Below are positions 36,562 to 44,511 of a stretch of 64,000 nucleotides of DNA, one piece after another. Every line of letters starts with the position of its first letter. Position 1 is the stretch's first letter. The stretch is from Chryseobacterium paludis (GTDB lineage: Bacteria > Bacteroidota > Bacteroidia > Flavobacteriales > Weeksellaceae), in contig NZ_CP099966.1 in assembly GCF_025403485.1 (NCBI RefSeq), positions 4,214,501-4,278,500 on the forward strand. The letters are read 5' to 3'. The notes under the pieces are model-generated. The model made no database searches. It worked only from the letters and a program-made list of their open reading frames with translations, and was not told the DNA's origin. The position numbers were made by a program, and so were the translations under genes.

Positions 36562-36732
36562 TAAAAAAAAGAGTACAGGTACCTGAAATAATATGTGAAA
36601 ATCTACCCCGCTATGGGGTTGTAGTTGTAGAAGTAATTGTAATAATAAAGGATGCAGTCGGAATAGAAAATTCCGAGTAAGTAGTTACAGATATGTTTTG
36701 TACTAATTGCATCTTTGAAGAGACAAATGTAG
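36562..36732 (-). promoter_or_regulatory. Promoter and attenuator-like leader of the thr operon
   Basis: Minus-strand -7 element TACATTTG (36724-36731) lies 19 bases after TTTT, so RNA should begin near 36718. It then carries the leader peptide (36712-36611), a hairpin ACCCC/GGGGT (36605-36619) whose loop contains the leader stop codon, a palindrome CAGGTACCTG, and a run of eight T (36563-36570), followed by thrA at 36518. The parts are those of transcription attenuation by ribosome stalling. The exact terminator and antiterminator pairing could not be settled by eye. Confidence 0.6.
36611..36712 (-). CDS. thrL: Threonine/isoleucine-rich leader peptide of the thr operon
   Basis: A 33-codon frame opening ATG CAA TTA and ending CCA TAG: MQLVQNISVTTYSEFSIPTA, then SFIITITSTTTTP. 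Nine of 33 residues are Thr and five Ile; the last eleven contain six Thr, and the stop falls in the loop of a GC-rich hairpin. This resembles E. coli ThrL in composition and place, though not in sequence. It starts 5-7 bases after the predicted transcription start and ends 93 bases before thrA. The symbol is by analogy. Confidence 0.75.
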   Translation of the reverse strand: MQLVQNISVTTYSEFSIPTASFIITITSTTTTP

Positions 36733-37708
36733 AAGTTATTTTGGGAAATAAAAATATTTCAGAGACTTAAATGAAAAATATTTCAAAACAACATGAAAAT
36801 AAACGGCTTGTATCTTGTTGGTAATCACGGTTTCATTTGATTTCAAAATTTATTTATTTCTCTTGAGAATTGAAAGAAAATAGTAAACATTATTTTCAAA
36901 ATAATTACTCAAAAGTTTACAAATATTCAGTATTTGCTTTTTTGGAGATGATTGAAGTTAATGTATAATTAACAAATTTCTTGTTATTTTTTACAATAAC
37001 AATAATAATAGACTTTTTCATTATTTATGAACATTGTCAAATATCCCATTTGCAAATGTTTTTTTATTTTTTATTTGATTTGTAGTGTATGGTTTTTATT
37101 AAAGGATACTTAATCTATTACATTAATTTGTTAAGTATAACTTAATATTAAAATTTACATATATTAAAATTTTTAACTTTTTTTACATGAAAATTTAGCA
37201 TTTGTAAAAATGAAAGCACGATTAAAGAAATTACATCTCTTATTTTTCATTGTTTCACTGACTGGAGCCAAGCTTAAAAAAGATATGTTGCAGAAATTAT
37301 CTCAGGTAAGAACTAATCTTTTCCCCGAGCTTACGTAAAAATAAAAAGTTCATGTGAAAATATAATTATGGACATTAATTATTGTTCCCCAAATCCATGT
37401 TGTATTTTTTGATTTTTATAATTTAGCGCTTTAAACTCAGGATAAATGATCGAGTTCAAATACAAAACTATTTCGACAAGAATTGGAATAGTTTTTTTTG
37501 TATCTAATATTGATCGTTGATAACTCTTATTTTTCTTTTTTCCAATGATCTGAAGAGAAATACAAAAACCATGGAAATCTTCACACTTACTTAATTATTC
37601 TATACAGATATTAAGTCTCACTTTGTTTTTTTATTTTTAATTCTCACTTTCGAGTGAAACAAATATTGAATGATATTCTAAACCTTAAAACAATTAAATC
37701 ATTTTATT
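36733..37708. other. 1-kb AT-rich region between thr leader and peptide array
   Basis: Apart from a 42-codon frame at 37210-37338 and a terminator-like hairpin AAAACTATT/AATAGTTTT with T-run (37464-37498), nothing is supported. A small TCACT-TTCG-AGTGA hairpin lies at 37644-37657, about 50 bases before the first peptide gene, and may be part of its leader. Confidence 0.45.
37210..37338 (+). CDS. Hypothetical 42-aa peptide
   Basis: MKARLKKLHLLFFIVSLTGA followed by KLKKDMLQKLSQVRTNLFPE and two more residues. It looks like a short basic/hydrophobic signal-like start with a charged tail, and could be a secreted micro-peptide or a truncated signal-peptide end of a lost gene. The frame is preceded by TAGCATTTG, close to the -7 consensus but with one extra base. 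A terminator-like hairpin lies 125 bases on. Confidence 0.25.
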   Translation: MKARLKKLHLLFFIVSLTGAKLKKDMLQKLSQVRTNLFPELT

Positions 37709-37876
37709 ATGAAAAATATTAAAAAACTCTCAAGAGAAGAACAAAAAAAAGTAAATGGCGGATTTACCCAGTTTCAGATAGATACCTGTGGTGGCGCAGC
37801 CCTTGTATGTTTCCGACCAGGGGGATGGGGGTGCTGGCGAACTCCGGGAGGAACCTGTTATGCTCCTATGGTATAA
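37709..37876 (+). CDS. Double-glycine-leader peptide 1 (four-Cys type)
   Basis: 55 aa. Leader MKNIKKLSREEQKKVNGG is of the bacteriocin-type (ComC/double-glycine) kind cut by C39 peptidase exporters. The core of 37 residues, unlike its neighbours, is rich in Gly, Trp and aromatic residues with four cysteines (DTCGGAALVCFRPGGWGCW ... CYAPMV). It begins the array, 41 bases before peptide 2 and probably co-transcribed. No function assignable; antimicrobial or signalling roles are family possibilities only. Confidence 0.7.
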   Translation: MKNIKKLSREEQKKVNGGFTQFQIDTCGGAALVCFRPGGWGCWRTPGGTCYAPMV

Positions 37877-37917
37877 TTTTTAACATAAAAAAAACTGTTT
37901 AACAAAATATCTTTATC

Positions 37918-38112
37918 ATGAAAAAATTATCAAGAACACAGTTAAAAACAATTAATGGTTCAGGCTGTCCGGGAGGCTGTCCGGCAGGAAATACGTATGG
38001 CCCACCAGGATCAGGTGCAGCTCATTCATGTGCGGCATATCAATCATTATCGCAATGTTGTAAGAATGAAGCATTTCTCAGTCCAGCGTGTGTTGGACCG
38101 GTAATATCTTAG
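37918..38112 (+). CDS. Double-glycine-leader peptide 2 (six-Cys type)
   Basis: 64 aa: leader MKKLSRTQLKTINGSG, then a core with C-x3-C-x16-C-x8-CC-x9-C, including SCAAYQSLSQCC. Compared with peptides 3-5 the first Cys loop is four residues longer. The leader ends in Gly-Ser-Gly rather than Gly-Gly, which some C39 exporters tolerate. A hairpin terminator follows at 38121. Confidence 0.75.
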   Translation: MKKLSRTQLKTINGSGCPGGCPAGNTYGPPGSGAAHSCAAYQSLSQCCKNEAFLSPACVGPVIS

Positions 38113-38120
38113 GATATAAT

Positions 38121-38150
38121 AAAGGCTGTTCATTTGAACAGCCTTTATTG
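38121..38150 (+). terminator. Terminator after peptides 1-2
   Basis: Stem AAAGGCTGTT (38121-38130), loop CATTTG, AACAGCCTTT (38137-38146). The following T-run is short, so some read-through to peptide 3 is likely. Confidence 0.65.
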
Positions 38151-38240
38151 TGCTCTTTTCACATCTGTAATAATTATCTTAATTTTCATTGTAATCTAAT
38201 ATATTTATTTATATTTATAATTCAAACAAAATTGAATTAT

Positions 38241-38435
38241 ATGAAAAATTTAAAGAAATTAAACAGAGGAAATTTAAAATCAATTAATGGAGGAGCTGTT
38301 TGTATAGGAAATTGTCCTCCGGGACCTTACGGTCCGGGTTTTCCATCATCTTGTGAAGCTTTTCATGCATTGCCGCAATGTTGCAAATCTAAGGTATTGG
38401 TAAGCTCAGAATGTTTTGATCAGACCGTTAATTAG
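38241..38435 (+). CDS. Double-glycine-leader peptide 3 (six-Cys type)
   Basis: 64 aa from ATG 38241, chosen because the leader MKNLKKLNRGNLKSINGG starts there (a longer frame upstream lacks this form). Core: C-x3-C-x12-C-x8-CC-x9-C with the central PPGPYGPGFPSS and ALPQCC. It shares both leader and core with peptides 4 and 5, clearly by tandem duplication. Confidence 0.8.
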   Translation: MKNLKKLNRGNLKSINGGAVCIGNCPPGPYGPGFPSSCEAFHALPQCCKSKVLVSSECFDQTVN

Positions 38436-38499
38436 ACAGAATTTCTAAAGCTTATTTTTTTAATTTAATCTTTTATTCATGTTTCAAATTAAAACTAAT

Positions 38500-38685
38500 A
38501 TGAAAAATTTAAAAAAATTATACAGAGAAAATTTAAAATCGATCAACGGAGGAACGGCATGTAATGAGAATTGTCCTGTAGGACCTTACGGACCGGGTTT
38601 TCCAAGATCCTGTGCTGACTTTAATGCATTGCCAAAATGCTGTGAGACCTATGTAAAGGTAAGTATGGATTGCTTTCCTCAATAA
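38500..38685 (+). CDS. Double-glycine-leader peptide 4 (six-Cys type)
   Basis: 61 aa from ATG 38500: leader MKNLKKLYRENLKSINGG, core with the same C-x3-C-x12-C-x8-CC-x9-C spacing as peptide 3 (PVGPYGPGFPRSCADFNALP). A terminator follows within 10 bases. Confidence 0.8.
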   Translation: MKNLKKLYRENLKSINGGTACNENCPVGPYGPGFPRSCADFNALPKCCETYVKVSMDCFPQ

Positions 38686-38692
38686 AGAAATC

Positions 38693-38719
38693 AAAGCACT
38701 GTTGAGACGGTGCTTTTTT
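38693..38719 (+). terminator. Terminator after peptide 4
   Basis: Stem AAAGCACT (38693-38700), 8-base loop, GGTGCTTT (38709-38716), and six T. It separates peptides 3-4 from 5-7. Confidence 0.75.
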
Positions 38720-38782
38720 GTCATTTCTTGTTCAAAAATAAAAATATTGGACCTCATCAGAAACTAAATAAATATAAATACT

Positions 38783-38968
38783 ATGAAAAATTCTAAAAAG
38801 CTAAGCAGAGAAAATTTGAAATCATTCAATGGAGGTGGAACTTGTAACTATGTTTGTCCTCCAGGGCCATATGGACCAGGTTATCCAAGATCATGTGCTG
38901 ATTATGATGCCTTACCTGCATGTTGTAAGCCTAAAGTTTTATTGAGTTTCGAATGTGCTCCTGATTAA
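38783..38968 (+). CDS. Double-glycine-leader peptide 5 (six-Cys type)
   Basis: 61 aa: leader MKNSKKLSRENLKSFNGG, then GTCNYVCPPGPYGPGYPRSC and ALPACC with the conserved spacing C-x3-C-x12-C-x8-CC-x9-C. Its core differs from those of peptides 3 and 4 mainly outside the cysteines and the PYGPG turn, which suggests selection on the fold. Confidence 0.8.
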   Translation: MKNSKKLSRENLKSFNGGGTCNYVCPPGPYGPGYPRSCADYDALPACCKPKVLLSFECAPD

Positions 38969-39002
38969 TTTTTATGCTAAACTATAGAACAAATTTAATA
39001 CG

Positions 39003-39176
39003 ATGAAAAAACTATCAAGATCAAAATTGAAAAATATCAAAGGAGCAATGAACTGTGTTGGATGTCCGGTGAATAATAATTATGGTAACGGTCCAGAGTA
39101 TTCTAATACTTGTGAGCAGTATCATGCTTTATCGGAGAATTGCAAAAATTGTGTTGATGTAGCTTTCGACTGTTAG
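39003..39176 (+). CDS. Double-glycine-leader peptide 6 (six-Cys, second spacing)
   Basis: 57 aa: MKKLSRSKLKNIKGA leader (Gly-Ala end), core NCVGCPVNNNYGNGPEYSNT and on with spacing C-x2-C-x15-C-x9-C-x2-C-x6-C. Six cysteines as in peptides 2-5, but the CC pair has become CxxC and the last loop is shorter. Confidence 0.75.
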   Translation: MKKLSRSKLKNIKGAMNCVGCPVNNNYGNGPEYSNTCEQYHALSENCKNCVDVAFDC

Positions 39177-39198
39177 TTTAAAATAAACTTAATTTATT

Positions 39199-39378
39199 AT
39201 GAAAAAACTATCCAGATTAAAACTGAAAAACATTAAAGGTGCCTCGAACTGTTCTGGCTGCCCTGTAAATAATACGTATGGGCCAGGGCCGGAGTATACT
39301 AATTCCTGTGACGATTATTTTAATCTATCAGGAAATTGCAGAGCGTGTGTAGACGTGGCAGCCTATTGTTTCGAATAA
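39199..39378 (+). CDS. Double-glycine-leader peptide 7 (six-Cys, second spacing)
   Basis: 59 aa, a near copy of peptide 6: leader MKKLSRLKLKNIKGA, core NCSGCPVNNTYGPGPEYTNS with identical cysteine spacing C-x2-C-x15-C-x9-C-x2-C-x6-C. Its start is 22 bases after the stop of peptide 6, so the pair is one unit. The gene ends 40 bases before the convergent nadA. Confidence 0.75.
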   Translation: MKKLSRLKLKNIKGASNCSGCPVNNTYGPGPEYTNSCDDYFNLSGNCRACVDVAAYCFE

Positions 39379-39382
39379 CAAT

Positions 39383-39414
39383 ACATAAAAAAAGCACTGT
39401 GAAAACAGTGCTTT
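39383..39414 (-). terminator. Terminator of nadA, shared with the peptide array
   Basis: Stem AAAGCACTGT (39391-39400), GAAA loop, ACAGTGCTTT (39405-39414). The T-run is on the minus strand, so it mainly serves nadA; convergent transcription from the peptides ends here as well. Confidence 0.8.
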
Positions 39415-39418
39415 GAAT

Positions 39419-40438
39419 TTATTTTATACTTTTTGAAAGATCCAGCATCGCTTCGATTGGCTTTAAAGCTCTCAAACGAAGTTCTTCATCGATAAGGATT
39501 TCCGGAAGTTCATATTTCATACACAAATACAATTTTTCCATTGTATTACGTTTCATGTAGAAACACTCAGAACAGTTACAGCTTTCATCAAAAACCAAAG
39601 CTGGAATCAATTCTTTATGTGGAGCACGTTTTCTCATTTCATGAAGAATACCTTCTTCAGTTGCAATAATGAATTTCTGACACTCGTCTTTTTCTACATA
39701 GTTTAACAATGCAGAAGTTGAACCTATAAAATGAGCAAGCTTTAAAACAGCTTCTTCACTCTCAGGGTGTGCAATCAGTTTTGCATCCGGATTGTCTGCC
39801 AATTGCTGAGCAATTCTTTCCATTGAGAAAGCTTCATGAACGATGCAACTTCCATCCCAAAGGATCATATCACGACCTGTTTTTTTAGAAAGGTATCTTC
39901 CCAAGTTTTTATCAGGTGCAAAAATGATAGGTCTGTCTTTCGGTAAAGCTTCAATTACCGTTTCAGCATTGGAACTTGTTACAATAATATCACTTTCAGC
40001 TTTAGTTTCAGCATTACAGTTGATGTATGTTGCAATTAAAGCATTTGGATGCTGCTCACGCATTTTTCTCAATCCTTCACCGCTACAGCCATCAGCTAAA
40101 GAACATCCTGCCATTGTATCTGGAAGAACTACTTTTTTGGTAGGGTTTAAGATTTTTGCCGCTTCTGCCATAAAGTGAACACCACAGAAAACGATCATAT
40201 CAGCGTTCGTATCTTTTGCCTGTCTTGCCAACTGTAAAGAATCTCCAAGAAAATCAGCAATATCCTGAATTTCTCCAGGTTGGTAATAATGCGCTAAAAT
40301 AACCGCATTTTTTTCTTCTTTAAGTTTAAGAATAGCTTTCACTAATTCTTCTCCTTGAGGAATCGCTATATCTTTTATATCTAAAAATCCCCTAACAGGA
40401 ATAGCAGATTTAGCTCTTTCTAATGTTTCGGTACTCAT
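39419..40438 (-). CDS. nadA: Quinolinate synthase A
   Basis: Condenses iminoaspartate with dihydroxyacetone phosphate to quinolinate on the way to NAD; a 339-aa [4Fe-4S] enzyme. Seen: AVILAHYYQPGEIQDIADFLGDS, CGVHFMAEAAKILNP (first cluster Cys), DTMAGCSLADGCSG, ATYINCNAETKAESD, HPESEEAVLKLA and FDESCNCSECFYMKRNT (last cluster Cys). nadB and nadC are not adjacent. Full length. Confidence 0.96.
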   Translation of the reverse strand: MSTETLERAKSAIPVRGFLDIKDIAIPQGEELVKAILKLKEEKNAVILAHYYQPGEIQDIADFLGDSLQLARQAKDTNADMIVFCGVHFMAEAAKILNPTKKVVLPDTMAGCSLADGCSGEGLRKMREQHPNALIATYINCNAETKAESDIIVTSSNAETVIEALPKDRPIIFAPDKNLGRYLSKKTGRDMILWDGSCIVHEAFSMERIAQQLADNPDAKLIAHPESEEAVLKLAHFIGSTSALLNYVEKDECQKFIIATEEGILHEMRKRAPHKELIPALVFDESCNCSECFYMKRNTMEKLYLCMKYELPEILIDEELRLRALKPIEAMLDLSKSIK

Positions 40439-40487
40439 ATCAACCTCAATGTTTTTGTTTTTAAAAGTAGAAATTTTTAACTGCTTT

Positions 40488-41054
40488 TTAATGACTACTG
40501 ATAAAATTTTTTATTAAACTTTCTATTTCTATTTTTGCTTCACCCAAATCCGTATTGATCACGATTTTATCAAATTCGCTGGCATAGGTCATTTCTTCTT
40601 CTGCCTTTTCTACACGGGTTTTAATGGTTTCTGCATCATCTGTATTTCTTGAAATCAATCTTCGTTCCAATTCTTCAATAGAAGGGGGTTCAATGAAGAT
40701 AGAGAAGGCTTTTTTACCAAAATATTTTTTTAAAGAAATTCCTCCCTTCACATCAACATCAAAAATAACTACTTTGCCTTGATTCCAGATTTTCTCTACC
40801 TCAGATTTTAAAGTACCGTAATATTTATCGGTATATACTTCTTCATATTCTACAAAAGCACCCTCAGTGATCTTTTGTCTGAATTCATCCGGAGTTAAAA
40901 AATGATAATCCACAGCATGTACTTCAGTTCCCCTCGGCTGTCTCGTAGTACAGGAGATCGAGAATTTAAGTTCCGGAAATATATCTAAAGAATGTTTTAC
41001 TAATGTTGTTTTTCCGCTCCCGGATGGCGCTGAAAATATGATAACTTTTTCCAT
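40488..41054 (-). CDS. gmk: Guanylate kinase
   Basis: Phosphorylates GMP to GDP; 188 aa. P-loop IIFSAPSGSGKTTLVKH (residues 5-21), GMP-binding FSISCTTRQPRGTEVHAVDYHFL, and the lid SRNTDDAETIKTRVEKAEEE. It follows the YicC-family gene on the same strand, the arrangement found in many bacteria. Confidence 0.97.
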   Translation of the reverse strand: MEKVIIFSAPSGSGKTTLVKHSLDIFPELKFSISCTTRQPRGTEVHAVDYHFLTPDEFRQKITEGAFVEYEEVYTDKYYGTLKSEVEKIWNQGKVVIFDVDVKGGISLKKYFGKKAFSIFIEPPSIEELERRLISRNTDDAETIKTRVEKAEEEMTYASEFDKIVINTDLGEAKIEIESLIKNFISSH

Positions 41055-41148
41055 GGTTGATGGGTTTCAAGTTTCGGATTCCGGATTTTGGGTTTTATCT
41101 TCTGATTGAAATTCAGATATTACCCTGCATCTCGGATCACGTAACTAT

Positions 41149-42006
41149 CTATAATACATTTAACGTTTGTTCTTTAATTTTTTCCAGGTCATCCTTCATC
41201 ATTACTACTAATTTCTGAATTTCAGCATGATTGGCTTTTGAACCTAATGTATTGATTTCTCTTCCGATCTCCTGAGAAATAAAACCTAATTTCTTTCCAT
41301 TAAAATCTTCATTATCCATTACTTCTTTATAGTATTTCAAATGCTGGGAAAGTCTGACTTTCTCTTCAGAAATATCTAATTTTTCCGTAAAATATGCCAT
41401 TTCCTGATAGAAACGGGTTTCATCTACATTTTCAAATTCTTTTAAAGATTTTTGATAACGCTCTTTTACACTATTAATTCTTACCTCTTCATAAGGAATA
41501 ACTTCAGATAAATATTTATCGATATTCTGAATATTTTTCTCCAGTTCCAAATGCAGGGTCTTGCCTTCAGTTTTTCTGAATTCTTCGAATCTATCAACAG
41601 AATTGTTTACGATTCTTGCCAGGTTTTCCCATTCTCCATCTGTAAGTTCATCAGGTCTTGATGTAATAGCATCAGGAAGCCTTACTGCCATTTTTAGATA
41701 TTCAAAGTCAGGTCCGTCAGAGGCTATATTACGGAGTTCACTCATGTATGAATCGATGAGGTTTCTATTGATTTTTACATCATTGCTTTCCTCAAGATTC
41801 TCCACTGAAATGTAGCAATCCACTTTTCCACGAATAATTCTGTCGTTAAGAATTTTTCTGATTTCGAATTCTTTTTCTTTATAGCGTAACGGTATTTTAA
41901 TATTTAAATCAAAGCTCTTGCTGTTCAGTGATTTAATATCTACGCATATTTTTTTACCTTCAAAAACATCTTCAGCTCTACCGAAGCCAGTCATTGATAA
42001 AATCAT
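41149..42006 (-). CDS. YicC/YloC family endoribonuclease
   Basis: 285 aa with the N-terminal family motif MILSMTGFGRAEDVFEGKKI and VDIKSLNSKSFDLNIKIP, and the C-terminal DUF1732 part (GKKLGFISQEIGREINTLGSKANHAEIQ). YicC of E. coli is an endoribonuclease acting in small-RNA decay. Next to gmk, as usual. A -7 promoter element TATCTTTG lies upstream at 42024-42031. Confidence 0.93.
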   Translation of the reverse strand: MILSMTGFGRAEDVFEGKKICVDIKSLNSKSFDLNIKIPLRYKEKEFEIRKILNDRIIRGKVDCYISVENLEESNDVKINRNLIDSYMSELRNIASDGPDFEYLKMAVRLPDAITSRPDELTDGEWENLARIVNNSVDRFEEFRKTEGKTLHLELEKNIQNIDKYLSEVIPYEEVRINSVKERYQKSLKEFENVDETRFYQEMAYFTEKLDISEEKVRLSQHLKYYKEVMDNEDFNGKKLGFISQEIGREINTLGSKANHAEIQKLVVMMKDDLEKIKEQTLNVL

Positions 42007-42019
42007 AGTTTTTTATTGT

Positions 42020-42058
42020 CTTACAAAGATAAACATTTAAATTAGCACTGTGAAAAAC
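42020..42058 (-). promoter_or_regulatory. Bacteroidota-type promoter of the yicC-gmk unit
   Basis: Minus-strand TATCTTTG (42024-42031, perfect TAnnTTTG) lies about 18 bases before the start codon, with a T-rich TTTCA at the -33 position. Motif and position only. Confidence 0.5.
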
Positions 42059-42118
42059 ATATTCACTGATCAAGATTTAGATTTCATATGACCATTAAAA
42101 AAGATAATTAGCCTACCG

Positions 42119-43027
42119 ATGAAAAATTTGATTTCTATAGTAGGACCCACAGGAATTGGAAAAACAAGATTGGCAATTGATCTGGCCAAACATTTCAATA
42201 CGGAAATTGTTTCCTGTGATTCGCGTCAGTTTTTTAAAGAAATGAAAATAGGCACTGCTTCACCGTCTGTAGAAGAACTGGCTGAAGCACCCCACCACTT
42301 TATTGGAAATCTTTCTGTTAAAGAATATTATTCTATTGGGCAGTATGAGGAAGATGTTTTACAAAAACTTAACGAACTTTTTAAAAAATATGATACCGTT
42401 ATCCTTGTGGGTGGAAGTATGATGTATGAAAAAGCAGTCATTGAAGGATTGAACGATCTCCCTGAGGCTAATATTGAAAATCAAAAGAAACTACAAGAGA
42501 TTCTGGATTCAGAAGGAGTTGAGAAATTACAGGATATCTTGAAAGAACTAGATCCTGAATACTATGCAGTGGTAGATTTTCATAATCATAGAAGACTTTT
42601 GAGGGCAATCGATATCATTTGGCAAACCAATAAAAAATATTCAGACTTAATTGCGGTTTCTCAGGATTCCAGAGATTTTAATGTAATCAGGGTTGGAATT
42701 GAAGCTCCAAGAGAAGAGTTGTATGATAGAATCAACAGGAGAGTGGATATTATGATGGAAAAAGGTTTGTTGGAAGAGGCAAGAGGTCTTGAAGAATTTA
42801 AAGGACTTACAGCTTTGAATACAGTTGGCTATGCGGAATTGTTTAAATATTTCGAAGGAATCTGGGATCTGGACTTTGCTGTTGGGGAAATCAAAAAGAA
42901 TAGTCGCAGATATGCAAAAAGACAATTGACCTGGTATCGTAAAGCGGATGACATTCATTATTTACCATTAGGATACACACCACAAGATTTTGATGATTTA
43001 ATTGAGTGGCTTTCTCAACAACAATAA
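42119..43027 (+). CDS. miaA: tRNA dimethylallyltransferase
   Basis: Adds a dimethylallyl group to A37 of tRNAs reading UNN codons; 302 aa. P-loop ISIVGPTGIGKTRLAIDLA, the substrate motif CDSRQFFKEMKIGTA, ILVGGSMMYEKAVIEG, and the C-terminal TVGYAELFKYFEG and RRYAKRQLTWYRK. Slightly unusual is GGSMMY in place of the common GGTGLY. It faces away from the yicC-gmk pair and converges on the efflux operon. Confidence 0.95.
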   Translation: MKNLISIVGPTGIGKTRLAIDLAKHFNTEIVSCDSRQFFKEMKIGTASPSVEELAEAPHHFIGNLSVKEYYSIGQYEEDVLQKLNELFKKYDTVILVGGSMMYEKAVIEGLNDLPEANIENQKKLQEILDSEGVEKLQDILKELDPEYYAVVDFHNHRRLLRAIDIIWQTNKKYSDLIAVSQDSRDFNVIRVGIEAPREELYDRINRRVDIMMEKGLLEEARGLEEFKGLTALNTVGYAELFKYFEGIWDLDFAVGEIKKNSRRYAKRQLTWYRKADDIHYLPLGYTPQDFDDLIEWLSQQQ

Positions 43028-43028
43028 A

Positions 43029-43055
43029 AAATGCGACCCGCTAAGGCCGCATTCA
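43029..43055 (-). terminator. Terminator of the RND efflux operon (convergent with miaA)
   Basis: Minus-strand stem AATGCGgCC...GGGtCGCATT followed by TTTTTTATT, 23 bases past the outer-membrane channel stop. On the plus strand it also closes miaA. Confidence 0.7.
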
Positions 43056-43077
43056 ACAATATAAATTAAATTTACTA

Positions 43078-44490
43078 CTACTTCCAACCGCCACCTAAAG
43101 CTCTGTATAGATCAACAATACTGCTTAATCTCTGTCTTTTTACGGATGCCAGATTCAATTCTGCCTGAAGAGAGTTGGCTTGCGCCGTGATCACTTCAAG
43201 GTAGTTTGCCAAGCCTCCTTTATATAACATTTGAGCGCTCTTAATTCCATCTTTCAATGTAGTTACCTGTTCTGTTGCTTTTTGCTCCTGAACTTTTAAA
43301 TTTTCATTAGAAACCAATGCGTCAGAAACTTCTCCCATTGCATTTAAAACAGATTGACGAAACGCCAATACATTTTTCTCTCTTTGAATTTTAGCAACTG
43401 CCAAATCGGTCTTCAACTGTCTCTTTTGGAAGATAGGCTGAGTAATTCCACCTAAAACAGATCCGAATAAAGATGCCGGGATCTGAAACCAGTTATCAAA
43501 TTTAAAAGAGTTTACTCCTCCATTAGCTGTAATTTTTAATGAAGGATACATATTTGCCTGAGCAATTCCTACTAGTGAATTTGATTCTAGTAAAACCAAC
43601 TCCTGCTGACGAACATCAGGACGGCGGCTTACCATTTTTGCCGGAAGTCCTGTAGACAGATCCTGAGACAAAGAAGTGTCGGACATTTCAATACCTCTGC
43701 TTACTTTATTCGGAGCCTCACCAACCAGAATACTCAATGCATTTTCCTGAATAGCAATATTCTGCTGTAACTGGGAAATTAAAAGTTCTGTAGACTGCTT
43801 TTGTGCAGTTGCCTGCTGAACTCCTAATGAAGTAGTATCTCCACTTTCCCACATTTTTTCAGTAATAGATAATGTATTGGAGCTTAGTTCCAAATTAGAC
43901 TGCGCAATTGTTAATTGCTTATCCAGCATTAATAAATTGTAATATCCTTGAGCAATAGCGGCAACAACCTGGGTCTGAATAGCTTTGGTTGCTTCATAAG
44001 TTTGCAGATACTGCATTCTTGAAACTTCCTGTTGATTTTTTATCTTACCCCAGATATCTGCCTCCCATGAAAGATTGAATGCTGCATTATAATCTTCTAC
44101 ATGATTTTTTCCTATAAATAGATTAAGGCTTTGTCCATTCATACTATTTTTCGAAGGTCTTGAAATCTGTCCTGTAACACCAAAACCGATGTCCGGATAT
44201 TGAAGATATTTCGCTTGAAGTAATCTTTCCTGTGAAGAAGCAACTTGTTTTAAAGCAATCTGCAGATCAAGGTTATGAGCAATTCCTTTTTCAATCAATC
44301 CCTGCAAAGCGGGATCTTTGAAAAATTCTTTCCATTCCAAATTCGCAACGCTAGCCGTATCGGCTGTAGCTGTAAAGCGGAATTCTTCCGGAAGCTGTAA
44401 GTCCGGTTCCGTGTAGGCGACTTTTGTCTTACACGAAACCGCAGTTACAACCAATATAAAAATTAGAAAAATATTCTTTATTATTTTCAT
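43078..44490 (-). CDS. RND efflux outer-membrane channel lipoprotein (NodT/OprM type)
   Basis: 470 aa with a lipoprotein signal (VVTAVSCKTK, Cys20). TolC-like helical repeats are seen: LDLQIALKQVASSQERLLQAKY, WEADIWGKIKNQQEVSRMQYLQ, MVSRRPDVRQQELVLLESN and KGGLANYLEVITAQANSLQAEL. It is the outer exit duct of the tripartite pump coded upstream, and is the last gene of the operon at 21 bases spacing. Confidence 0.92.
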   Translation of the reverse strand: MKIIKNIFLIFILVVTAVSCKTKVAYTEPDLQLPEEFRFTATADTASVANLEWKEFFKDPALQGLIEKGIAHNLDLQIALKQVASSQERLLQAKYLQYPDIGFGVTGQISRPSKNSMNGQSLNLFIGKNHVEDYNAAFNLSWEADIWGKIKNQQEVSRMQYLQTYEATKAIQTQVVAAIAQGYYNLLMLDKQLTIAQSNLELSSNTLSITEKMWESGDTTSLGVQQATAQKQSTELLISQLQQNIAIQENALSILVGEAPNKVSRGIEMSDTSLSQDLSTGLPAKMVSRRPDVRQQELVLLESNSLVGIAQANMYPSLKITANGGVNSFKFDNWFQIPASLFGSVLGGITQPIFQKRQLKTDLAVAKIQREKNVLAFRQSVLNAMGEVSDALVSNENLKVQEQKATEQVTTLKDGIKSAQMLYKGGLANYLEVITAQANSLQAELNLASVKRQRLSSIVDLYRALGGGWK

Positions 44491-44511
44491 TGTTTTTCTT
44501 TTAAATAGACT

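Noticed and set aside
36563..36620. A definite intrinsic terminator in the thr leader
   Set aside because: The GC hairpin lies 35 bases before the T-run and the nearer palindrome CAGGTACCTG does not pair as a standard terminator stem; left as unresolved attenuator parts.
37709..39378. Lanthipeptide or grasp-type modified peptide cluster
   Set aside because: No LanB/LanM, ATP-grasp or radical SAM gene in the window, and the cores are poor in Ser/Thr pairs suited to lanthionine rings; disulfides seem more likely.
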